Positions 16,906 through 24,119 of a stretch of DNA of 64,000 nt are shown piece by piece. The notes below the pieces were generated by a model. The model was not told the DNA's origin and did no database searches. It was given only the letters and a program-made list of their open reading frames with translations. Within the stretch, counting starts at the first letter, position 1, and each line of letters opens with the position of its first letter. This stretch comes from Hymenobacter sp. BT18 (GTDB lineage Bacteria; Bacteroidota; Bacteroidia; Cytophagales; Hymenobacteraceae): NCBI RefSeq assembly GCF_012273015.1, contig NZ_CP050954.1, forward strand, positions 2,520,001 to 2,584,000, written 5' to 3'. Made by a program: the position numbers and the translations under genes.

Positions 16906-18159
16906 ATGCACAGATTTTTTTGTTTGCTCCTGGCTTGTCTGCTGGGGGCCTGTGAGCAGCGGCAGCCGGTTTCCTCAACTCCTGCCCGGCTCCCTGCTAA
17001 TGTCGCTGACAGTGTGGTGTCTGCACCCGTGCCCGCTGTGCCGGTGACTCAGCCCGATACAACGGATGCTAGTCGGACGGTAGTTGGGTACCGGGAAGGC
17101 CACGATACTACCTTCTACATTGGCCGGCAGCAGTACCGGCTGCTGCTGCGCGCCGAAACCGATTCAACGCAGCCACTCGTTACCACCACAGAGGGGATAG
17201 TGGGCCCGGCCTTTGCCGATGATACCAGCACCTTTGCCCAAACCAAGCGGGTAAGAGGCTACGCGGGCAGGCAAATCATTACGCTGCTGGACCCCAATGG
17301 GCGGCAGGTATTCCGGCGGGTGTTACACAAGCCTGACTTCTACTCCGTGGCCAACCGCGACATCATAACCGTGAGTGAGCCGGCGCGGCCTGTGTTTGTT
17401 GGCTATCAGGCCGCTACCCAAACGCTGGGCTTTACCCTTGATATCGGTATTCCCTACAGCGACGTATGGCAGCGGTGCCTTATCCTGCTCGGCTTCGATG
17501 GGCGCGTAAAACAACTGGCAACCAGCTATTGGTCTAATTGGGACGCGCCCGACTGTGCCCCCCGCCTGCTGCCCGATGGGGAGGTACTGACTTGTCAGGA
17601 GCTGCTGCTGCCCAATAAGCAGCGGGTAAGCCTGCTTAAGCCGCCGGCGCAGCTGCTGGCCGCATTCATGCTGACGGACACAACCTTGTGCACCGTATAC
17701 CGGTACGGTCAATATAGGAATCAGCCGGCTGCTGCCGCCGGTATGTCTGATGAAGAAGAGCTCAGTGCAGACTTTCAAGGGCCGGAATGGGTAGCCGATA
17801 AACGCCGCCAGAGCAGTCCCAACGCCTTCGTAATCAATGCCCGCGGGCAGGTGCGCCATTCCTTTCAATACCACGGCTACCGGGAGCAGATTGGCTTCTG
17901 GGTACCCCGACGCTACCTCTGGCAGACGCACACCTACTACCTACTCGACGAAGAGCGTGGGCTGACGGCACTTGATAAGCATAATGCCAAAAGCATAGCA
18001 ACCATTTCGTTTAAGGAAATGCAGCCTTTTCAACCGCCCCGGCTACCAGGGGAGGTCCGTTTCCAGATGAAGACAGAAGGGCACGACTTCACATTCTACG
18101 TTGACCCCACCCAGCCTCGGCGGCTGCGCTACCAGCGCCGCCCGCACCGGGACGACTGA
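16906..18159 (+). CDS. Putative lipoprotein of unknown function
   Basis: About 417 residues. The N-terminus MHRFFCLLLACLLGACEQRQP is a clear lipoprotein signal with cysteine at about residue 16. The rest is beta-rich with repeated short strands but no motif I can name; the pattern (for example ITLLDPNGRQVFRRVL) could be a beta-propeller-like periplasmic domain. The ATG at 16906 gives the signal peptide; a GTG at 16876 is in frame but would place residues before it. Function unknown. Confidence 0.75.
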   Translation: MHRFFCLLLACLLGACEQRQPVSSTPARLPANVADSVVSAPVPAVPVTQPDTTDASRTVVGYREGHDTTFYIGRQQYRLLLRAETDSTQPLVTTTEGIVGPAFADDTSTFAQTKRVRGYAGRQIITLLDPNGRQVFRRVLHKPDFYSVANRDIITVSEPARPVFVGYQAATQTLGFTLDIGIPYSDVWQRCLILLGFDGRVKQLATSYWSNWDAPDCAPRLLPDGEVLTCQELLLPNKQRVSLLKPPAQLLAAFMLTDTTLCTVYRYGQYRNQPAAAAGMSDEEELSADFQGPEWVADKRRQSSPNAFVINARGQVRHSFQYHGYREQIGFWVPRRYLWQTHTYYLLDEERGLTALDKHNAKSIATISFKEMQPFQPPRLPGEVRFQMKTEGHDFTFYVDPTQPRRLRYQRRPHRDD

Positions 18160-18191
18160 GTCAGTATTTGCCCGAGGTACGCCCTAAGGCC

Positions 18192-19079
18192 CTACTTAAT
18201 TGCCCCCGGCGCGGGCAGCTGCATCAGAAACTGGCCGCCGCTGCCGCCGGTATAGGTGGGCACGTTGCTGCCGCCTTTTTCCCAGGCCTCAATCCAGCGC
18301 ATCTGCACCAACAGGGGCGTAAGCGACTGTTGCTGCTTCTGGTTGGCGTAGGCCTGGGCGTCGGCGGCAATGCGGATGGCTTTGGCCCGGCCCTCCGCCT
18401 CGGCAATGTTGATACGGGCCTGAGCCTCGGCCTGCCGGATGCGGTTTTCCGTCTGCAGGCCGGTTTGCACGGCCGTGTTCTTGGCGTCGATGGCGGCTTT
18501 CAGGCTGGCGGGTGGTTCCAGCTTAGTGGTAATCTGCTGCACGGTGAAGCCCATACTTTGCAGCTGGCTCAGGAGGTTGGCCTTCACCTGGGCCTCGTAG
18601 GAGCCCCGGTTGCTGATGAGCGAGTCGGCGGTGTAGCGGTTGGTAGCCACGCGGTACGCCTCGTACACGGCCGTTTTCAGAAAGCCATTCTCGATGTCGG
18701 TGAGCGGGCGGCGGTACTGGCGGAAGATGTCATCGACCTTGTCCGACTGAATAAAGTAGTTGAGGCTGGGGGCCACGCCAAACCCGGAGCCGTCCTTGCT
18801 CTGCACCTCAAACTCCTCGTACTCTTTGTGCTGGGTATACACCGGAAACTCGTACACGGCCGTGCTCAGGGGGCTGTAGAAAACCCAGCCCGTAGCGTAG
18901 GTAATGTCATCAACCCCGCGGGCGGTGCCGGCCAGGTTCACTTTGATGCCCACGTTGCCGGCATCAATGCGCTCTACTTTTATCAGGCTGCAGCCACCTG
19001 CCAGGGCCAAAACGAGCAGGCCTAAAAAGATCAGCGGTTTAAGCCAGGAGCGTCCAGTAAGAGCGTCAAATTGAGCCAT
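18192..19079 (-). CDS. SPFH/Band 7 (prohibitin-like) membrane protein
   Basis: A 295-residue membrane-anchored protein. One N-terminal helix (LIFLGLLVLALAGGCSLIKV) precedes an SPFH domain (about 40-215), then a charged, Ala/Glu/Gln-rich coiled-coil stretch (TENRIRQAEAQARINIAEAE, about 225-260). Proteins of this type form large ring or scaffold oligomers in membranes and often protect or organise membrane proteases. The Gly-Cys in the helix could be a lipobox. The gene overlaps its upstream neighbour by 14 bases, which implies translational coupling. Confidence 0.85.
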   Translation of the reverse strand: MAQFDALTGRSWLKPLIFLGLLVLALAGGCSLIKVERIDAGNVGIKVNLAGTARGVDDITYATGWVFYSPLSTAVYEFPVYTQHKEYEEFEVQSKDGSGFGVAPSLNYFIQSDKVDDIFRQYRRPLTDIENGFLKTAVYEAYRVATNRYTADSLISNRGSYEAQVKANLLSQLQSMGFTVQQITTKLEPPASLKAAIDAKNTAVQTGLQTENRIRQAEAQARINIAEAEGRAKAIRIAADAQAYANQKQQQSLTPLLVQMRWIEAWEKGGSNVPTYTGGSGGQFLMQLPAPGAIK

Positions 19080-19317
19080 CGGAGGGAGGGTTGAAAGGCT
19101 GGGAAGAGAAATACCGCGTGAGCCAGCGCCCCGCCTGGTAGAGTGATAAAGCTACCCCGGCTACCAGCACCGCCAGGCCGGCCGCGCCCCAGCTCAGCCA
19201 CCAGTTGGAAGCCCGGCTCATCCAGTCGAGGCAGCGGGGTAGGGCGTAGGGCAGTAAGCCGCCGTAGAACAGCAGCCAGACGACTACCCAACCGTAGGAA
19301 ATGCGCGTAGCTGCCAT
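19066..19317 (-). CDS. Small two-helix membrane protein upstream of the SPFH gene
   Basis: 83 residues from the ATG at 19317, with two hydrophobic segments (YGWVVVWLLFYGGLLPYAL and WWLSWGAAGLAVLVAGVALSLY). The stop overlaps the SPFH start by 14 bases on the same strand, so the two proteins are probably made together. No family recognised. A longer in-frame opening extends to 19518, but its extra residues look unlike protein. Confidence 0.65.
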   Translation of the reverse strand: MAATRISYGWVVVWLLFYGGLLPYALPRCLDWMSRASNWWLSWGAAGLAVLVAGVALSLYQAGRWLTRYFSSQPFNPPSDGSI

Positions 19318-19628
19318 AGCGTAAGGAGAGCCACAAGGTACGCGGCCGGGTTTCAATATCTGAACAATACCGCATTCCGGCACTACGCAGCGGCGGGGAG
19401 TTAGCTTGTCGTACTTTTGCCCGGGCGCATACAGCCTGTGCTCGGCGAGTTGCCCCAAAGGTGTTTGCCGGAGGGCCTCTGCGCTGGCTCTGGTGCCGGA
19501 AGTAAGGCTCAGGAACATGGACGGGCACTTGCCTACGGTAGCTTCGCTTTTAACCGGGCAGTTTTTTATTGGGTATTTCTGAAGCCATCCGCCGCCTATT
19601 CAGGTTATAGCTACCACACCAAGCGTAT

Positions 19629-21125
19629 TTGTCCGTGAGCCTGCTCCGTTCGTCCTCTCATCCTGTGGCCCTCATTGTAGGCGCTGGTATTGCCGGCATT
19701 GCCACGGCCGTGCGGCTGGCCGTGCAGGGCTACCGCGTTACTGTATTCGAAGCGCAGGCCTCCTTCGGGGGCAAAATGCACCAGCTGGAGCTGCCCGGCG
19801 GCTACCGCTTCGACGGGGGGCCTTCCCTGTTTACGCTCCCTCACCTGGTGGATGAGCTTTTTGAACTGGCCGGCCGCAACCCCGCCGACTACTTTCGCTA
19901 CGAGCGGCTCGACCCCATCACCGAGTATTTCTTTGCCGACGGTGTCCGCCTTACCGCCTGGGCCGAGGAGGCCAAGTTTGCCGGGGAGGTAGAGCAGAAG
20001 CTGGGAGTGCCCGCCACCGATGTGCTGGCGTTTTTGCGCCGCAGCGGCCAGGCCTACGCGGGTACCGCCGACACTTTTCTGCGCCGCTCCCTGCACAAAG
20101 CCGGCACCTACCTGCGGCCCGAAGTGCTAAAGGCCGTGGCCGTGCTGCCCCAGCTGGGCTTGCTCAGCACCATGCACCAGCGCCACGCCGCCGCCTTCTC
20201 CGATGCCCGCGCCGTGCAGCTCTTCGACCGGTTTGCCACCTACAACGGCTCCGACCCGTACCAGGCTCCCGCTACCTTGTCGTTGATACCGCATCTGGAA
20301 CACGGCTTGGGCGCCTACTATCCGGAAGGCGGCATCTACGCCATTGCCGAAAGCCTGGTGCGCCTGGCTGAGGAGCTGGGCGTGGAGTTCCGCTACCAAG
20401 AGCCCGTCTTGGAAATCCTGACAGACGGCTCTCAGGTCAAGGGCGTACGCACGAGTCAGGGCACCTACGACGCACAGGTGGTGGTCAGCAACATGGACGT
20501 GGTGCCCACGTACCGCCGCCTGCTGCCGCGCCTGCCCGCGCCCGAAAGCACTCTGCAGCAGCCCCGCTCGTCCTCGGCCCTAATTTTTTATTGGGGCATT
20601 GGGCGGGCATTTCCGGAGCTGGGCGTGCACAATATTTTCTTTTCCGCCGACTACCGCCGCGAGTTCGAGGCCATTTTTCAGGAAAAAACTGTAGCCGACG
20701 ACGTGACAGTGTACGTAAACATCACCTCCAAGAAAACGCCCACCGATGCGCCTGCGGGCCACGAGAACTGGTTTGTGATGGTGAACGTCCCCCACGACCA
20801 GGGGCAGGACTGGGCGCAACTGGTTGCACGCACCCGGCGGGCGGTACTGGCCCGGCTACACAAAGCGTTGGGCGTTGACGTGACTGCCAGCATCCGCGCC
20901 GAGCACGTCTGGGACCCGCCCGGAATTGCGGCCCGCACCTCTTCCCTGGGCGGGGCCCTCTACGGCAGCTCCAGCAACAATATGCTGGCGGCGTTTCTCC
21001 GGCACCCAAACTTTTCACGTAAACTCCCGGGCTTGTATTTTTGCGGAGGCAGCGTCCATCCTGGTGGCGGTATTCCCCTGTGCCTACTCTCGGCCGCTAT
21101 TGTAGCCGACCTTACTTCTGCCTGA
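19629..21125 (+). CDS. crtD: CrtD/CrtI-type carotenoid desaturase
   Basis: A 498-residue FAD-dependent phytoene-desaturase-family enzyme. The N-terminal dinucleotide-binding motif IVGAGIAGIATAVRLAVQG continues into VFEAQASFGGKMHQLEL and FDGGPSLFTLP; the C-terminus has the family's LYFCGGSVHPGGGIPLCLLSA FAD motif. Because a CruF hydratase gene follows after 15 bases, the most likely role is the CrtD step (3,4-desaturation of a 1-hydroxylated carotenoid end) rather than phytoene desaturation. The start is TTG at 19629 or GTG at 19635. No crtB or second crtI lies nearby. Confidence 0.88.
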   Translation: MSVSLLRSSSHPVALIVGAGIAGIATAVRLAVQGYRVTVFEAQASFGGKMHQLELPGGYRFDGGPSLFTLPHLVDELFELAGRNPADYFRYERLDPITEYFFADGVRLTAWAEEAKFAGEVEQKLGVPATDVLAFLRRSGQAYAGTADTFLRRSLHKAGTYLRPEVLKAVAVLPQLGLLSTMHQRHAAAFSDARAVQLFDRFATYNGSDPYQAPATLSLIPHLEHGLGAYYPEGGIYAIAESLVRLAEELGVEFRYQEPVLEILTDGSQVKGVRTSQGTYDAQVVVSNMDVVPTYRRLLPRLPAPESTLQQPRSSSALIFYWGIGRAFPELGVHNIFFSADYRREFEAIFQEKTVADDVTVYVNITSKKTPTDAPAGHENWFVMVNVPHDQGQDWAQLVARTRRAVLARLHKALGVDVTASIRAEHVWDPPGIAARTSSLGGALYGSSSNNMLAAFLRHPNFSRKLPGLYFCGGSVHPGGGIPLCLLSAAIVADLTSA

Positions 21126-21140
21126 TCTACTGCCCTGCGC

Positions 21141-21833
21141 ATGCCTACTACCGATTTTCTACCCCACCCGCCCGCGGCCCCGCCCGCCGTGCCCGCGCCT
21201 GGCAGCCGCCAGCGCCTGCGCGTGGCGCAGGGCATTATTCTGCTGTTTCACGTCACCGGGTTTATTGGGCTGGGCTTTTCGCAGGACCCCAGCTTCTACC
21301 TGCGCTTTGTACCCCTGAACCTGCTGCTCACGGCCGCCCTGCTGCTGGCCTTCCAGCCTAGTCGCTCGGGCAGTTTCTACGTTTTTTGCCTGGTGACGAT
21401 GCTGGTGGGCTTCGGGGTAGAAGTGCTGGGCGTGCAAAACAAAATCATCTTCGGCAACTACGAATACGGCCCGGTGCTGGGCTATGCGGTGCTAGGAGTA
21501 CCCCTGCTTATCGGCTTAAACTGGTTGATGCTCACTTATATGGCCGGGGTGCTGGCGCGCTACCTGCCCTTGCCCAATATTCTGCGGGCGGTGGTAGCCG
21601 CTCTGCTCATGGTGGGCATGGATGTGTGCATTGAGCCCGTGGCCGTGCAGTTCGACTTCTGGCGCTGGATGGCCGACGTTATTCCCCTCCAGAATTTCAA
21701 AGGCTGGCTGGCGGTGTCCTTCATTCTGCAGATCTTCTTCAACCGGAGTCAGTTTGAGAAACGCAACGAGCTGGCACCCTTTGTCTATCTGGTACAGTTG
21801 CTTTTCTTCTTCGGACTGGGCCTGTTGAGCTAG
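21141..21833 (+). CDS. cruF: CruF-type carotenoid hydratase (DUF422)
   Basis: A 230-residue membrane protein with about six or seven hydrophobic segments. The central segment VEVLGVQNKIIFGNYEYGPVLGYAVLGVPLLIGLNW and the later GMDVCIEPVAVQFDFWRW are the conserved core of the CruF/DUF422 family, which hydrates the psi end of acyclic or monocyclic carotenoids to give a 1'-hydroxyl. It follows crtD by 15 bases, so both are probably one transcript. Together with CrtY (54.7 kb) this fits synthesis of a flexixanthin- or myxol-like pigment. Confidence 0.88.
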   Translation: MPTTDFLPHPPAAPPAVPAPGSRQRLRVAQGIILLFHVTGFIGLGFSQDPSFYLRFVPLNLLLTAALLLAFQPSRSGSFYVFCLVTMLVGFGVEVLGVQNKIIFGNYEYGPVLGYAVLGVPLLIGLNWLMLTYMAGVLARYLPLPNILRAVVAALLMVGMDVCIEPVAVQFDFWRWMADVIPLQNFKGWLAVSFILQIFFNRSQFEKRNELAPFVYLVQLLFFFGLGLLS

Positions 21834-21911
21834 CCTGCCGTTGTTCTATGTGCTAGCTTGCCGGTCCGGCGACGAGGTCCTCGTGCCCGCAACTAGCCTA
21901 TAGCAACGTAT

Positions 21912-22526
21912 ATGACTACTCCTTCTCTGCAGCAAACGTTACTGGAAGAAACGCAGCTGCTGTTTCTGCAGCATGGCATCAGCGGCCTGTCCCTGGAGCG
22001 CATTATTCAGTTGCTGAACGTGTCGCCGGCTACGTTTCATGGCATGTTTGCCGATAAGGACGACCTGGTGCTGCAGGTAGCCCGCTACGACCTGGAACGC
22101 CAAAAGAAAGAGCATACGGCCCTGTTCACGCAAGTCAGCAGCCCGGTAGAGCGCATCCTAGTCCTGTTGCAGCACGGCATCGGGGAAATGCAGAAAGTGC
22201 CCGGCACCAACTACCGGGAAATTCAGCAGGAGCACCCCGCCACCTGGGAGCTGCTCATGGACCACCTGACCACGTATTCCTACCCCCAGATTCAGGGCCT
22301 GCTCAACGACGGAATCCTGCAAAAGCAGTTCCGGGGCGACATCAACATTGAGCTGGTCACGAAGATCATTCTGGAGCAGCTGCACCTGATTTTGAACCCC
22401 GTAGTATTTCCGCCTAGCCGCTACAACCTGGCCGAGGTGTTCCGCAGCGTGTACCTCTACTACATCCGCGGCCTGTGCACCGAGGAGGGTATCCAGGTGG
22501 CGGCGGCGCACTTTTCGCGCCTGTAG
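21912..22526 (+). CDS. TetR-family transcriptional regulator
   Basis: 204 residues. The N-terminal region has a TetR helix-turn-helix (HGISGLSLERIIQLLNVSPATFHGMFADKDDLVLQV, about 20-55). The C-terminal ligand-binding part is helical. TetR proteins usually repress neighbouring genes; the nearest same-strand genes are crtD-cruF upstream, but no shared operator is visible, so its target is unknown. A strong bidirectional terminator follows. Confidence 0.85.
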   Translation: MTTPSLQQTLLEETQLLFLQHGISGLSLERIIQLLNVSPATFHGMFADKDDLVLQVARYDLERQKKEHTALFTQVSSPVERILVLLQHGIGEMQKVPGTNYREIQQEHPATWELLMDHLTTYSYPQIQGLLNDGILQKQFRGDINIELVTKIILEQLHLILNPVVFPPSRYNLAEVFRSVYLYYIRGLCTEEGIQVAAAHFSRL

Positions 22527-22565
22527 CCCGCAGTAGGCAGTTGCCTGGCTTCAATTAAGCTAATA

Positions 22566-22609
22566 AGCAAAAGCCCCGGCTGCCAATGTTGGCAACCGGG
22601 GCTTTTGCT
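22566..22609. terminator. Bidirectional terminator
   Basis: A 14-bp perfect stem (22566-22579 with 22596-22609, AGCAAAAGCCCCGG and its complement), with A-rich and T-rich ends on both strands. It sits between the converging TetR and DUF6952 genes. Confidence 0.85.
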
Positions 22610-22646
22610 ATAGGGATTTTCGTGCCGACCCAGGTCAGCAGCCGGG

Positions 22647-22889
22647 TTAGTTCAGCGACACGCGTACTTTTTTGGTATACTCGCGCAGGGCCTCCTTAAA
22701 CTCCATCTGGTGGTCCTGCATGTGGTTCAGGATAAAGATGGCGGCCAGCACGTGCGTGAGCTGCTCGCCTTCATCCTCGCCGGGCACCTCGAAAGCGGGA
22801 GCCTGCTCTTCCAGAATAGCTTCTTCGGCGGCTACCAGGTCGGGCAGTGTTTGGGTTTCTACCAGTTGCTTGATGGCTGGAATCTTCAT
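22647..22889 (-). CDS. Small acidic DUF6952-like protein
   Basis: 80 residues beginning MKIPAIKQLVETQTLPDLVAAEEAILEE, acidic in the middle (PGEDEGEQL) and basic near the C-terminus (EYTKKVRVSLN). It resembles the small DUF6952 proteins of Bacteroidota that sit next to thioredoxin genes; here the thioredoxin gene ends 11 bases upstream. The family assignment rests on length, composition and context. Function unknown, probably linked to the thioredoxin. Confidence 0.7.
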   Translation of the reverse strand: MKIPAIKQLVETQTLPDLVAAEEAILEEQAPAFEVPGEDEGEQLTHVLAAIFILNHMQDHQMEFKEALREYTKKVRVSLN

Positions 22890-22900
22890 TAACTACAGGC

Positions 22901-23218
22901 TTAGTTGAGGCGGTTGATAAGATTGGCTACGGCTTCTTCCTTGCTGGCCGATACCGTATCGAGCAGCTCCCCATCCTTAAAAATAGCGAAGAAAGGCAGC
23001 GTGCTTACGCCCGCCAGCTTGCGGGCCTCGGGGCTGGTTTCGGCGTTTACATCCAGAAACGCAATGTCCTGGTTTTGCTCTGCCTCCGAAAGGCGCTTGT
23101 ATTTAGGCGAAAACAGGCGGCAGTTGCCGCACCAGTCGGCGTAGTATTTCACAACTACTTTTTCATTCGAATCGAGCAGCTGGCGGAAATCCGCGTCGGT
23201 TGCTTTAGTAACAGGCAT
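22901..23218 (-). CDS. Thioredoxin-family protein with WCGNC active site
   Basis: 105 residues with the thioredoxin fold: KVVVKYYADWCGNCRLFSPKY holds the two redox cysteines (about C30 and C33), and VSTLPFFAIFKDG holds the cis-proline loop. The active-site pair is GN rather than the usual GP, which generally shifts redox potential. No signal peptide from the ATG at 23218, so it is cytosolic; the upstream in-frame opening to 23245 adds a hydrophobic start but lies over the promoter. Co-directional with the DUF6952 gene. Confidence 0.88.
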   Translation of the reverse strand: MPVTKATDADFRQLLDSNEKVVVKYYADWCGNCRLFSPKYKRLSEAEQNQDIAFLDVNAETSPEARKLAGVSTLPFFAIFKDGELLDTVSASKEEAVANLINRLN

Positions 23219-23242
23219 GGTCAGAAACAAAAAATGGACGGG

Positions 23243-23273
23243 CAAAGATACAAGCCAGAGAAGAATGATTCTT
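23243..23273 (-). promoter_or_regulatory. Thioredoxin promoter with overlapping palindrome
   Basis: The minus strand reads TATCTTTG at 23250-23243 (a -7 box, 25 bases before the start). A perfect 13-bp dyad, AAGAATGATTCTT, lies at 23261-23273, close to where the -33 element should be. That position suits a repressor or redox/metal regulator site. Confidence 0.45.
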
Positions 23274-23405
23274 ATCTGCCGAGGGTCTTAACCGGGCGGA
23301 GCGCGAAATGGTTGCCCGCAGAAAGCAAATTTTCGGGCATCAACCTTCGCCCCAGGCCCTGCGTTTGCCCTAGCGGGCCGTCCTTTCAGCCGGGCCAGAA
23401 GCTGT

Positions 23406-23984
23406 ATGCAAGACCTGATTTTTTTTGGCGACTCCCTCACGGCTGGCTACCATCTGCGGGCCGCTGATGCCTTTCCTGCCCTGTTGCAAACCCGTATCGA
23501 CGCCCTGGGGCTGCCCTATAAAGCCTATAACTACGGGGTAAGCGGCGAAACCAGCGCCGGCGGCCGCCAGCGCGTGGCCTCGGTGCTGACACGGCACCCG
23601 GTAGCCGTGTTTGTGCTGGCTTTGGGCGCCAACGACGGCCTGCGGGGCATTCCCATCCGCGAAACCGTCCAGAACCTGCAGGATATCCTCAACCAGGTGC
23701 GGCAAAAGTACCCGCAGGCGCGCATAGTGCTGGTGGGTCTGGAGTTCCCGTTTGACCTGGGCCCGTTGGGCGGGCACCGTTTTGGGCAGTACGCCACCGA
23801 GTTTAAAGCCCTATTTCGGGCGTTGGCGGAAAAGAACAGCCTGCCCTTTGTGCCCTTCCTGTTGCAAGGCGTGTTGGGCCAGCGCCACCTCAACCTGCCC
23901 GATGGCGTGCACCCCAACGCGGCGGGGCACAAGCTACTCGCCAACAACGTGTGGGCCGTACTGGAAGGCATACTGAAGAATTAA
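23406..23984 (+). CDS. SGNH/GDSL-type esterase (TesA-like)
   Basis: A 192-residue SGNH hydrolase. The four blocks are all visible: block I FFGDSLTAGY (nucleophile about S10), block II around GVSGETSAGG, block III LALGANDGLRG, and block V DGVHPNAAGHKLLA with the Asp-His pair. The arrangement is that of TesA/arylesterase proteins, which cleave acyl esters or thioesters. There is no signal peptide; many homologues are periplasmic, so this one may be cytosolic. It stands alone; the iron receptor promoter lies downstream. Confidence 0.88.
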   Translation: MQDLIFFGDSLTAGYHLRAADAFPALLQTRIDALGLPYKAYNYGVSGETSAGGRQRVASVLTRHPVAVFVLALGANDGLRGIPIRETVQNLQDILNQVRQKYPQARIVLVGLEFPFDLGPLGGHRFGQYATEFKALFRALAEKNSLPFVPFLLQGVLGQRHLNLPDGVHPNAAGHKLLANNVWAVLEGILKN

Positions 23985-23998
23985 GGCATTGCAAGCTT

Positions 23999-24075
23999 AT
24001 TAAGAAAATTTCTAAATAGGCTTGTGCGGTGCCATTTCGGCTGGTACTTTTGGCGCAGTTTAGATTAATTCTAAA
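23999..24075 (+). promoter_or_regulatory. Siderophore receptor promoter with two operator-like dyads
   Basis: TTG at 24022-24024, a 20-base spacer and TACTTTTG at 24045-24052 make a good Bacteroidota promoter. It is flanked by two similar dyads: a perfect TTTAGA-N5-TCTAAA (24059-24075) and an imperfect TTAAGAAAATTTCTAAA (about 23999-24016). A receptor for ferric siderophores is expected to be iron-repressed, so these are candidate Fur-type sites, although they differ from the E. coli Fur box. Confidence 0.55.
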
Positions 24076-24119
24076 AAGCCGTTGGGAGCTCCCCTTCGGT
24101 ATTCTGCCGCCAACTTACT

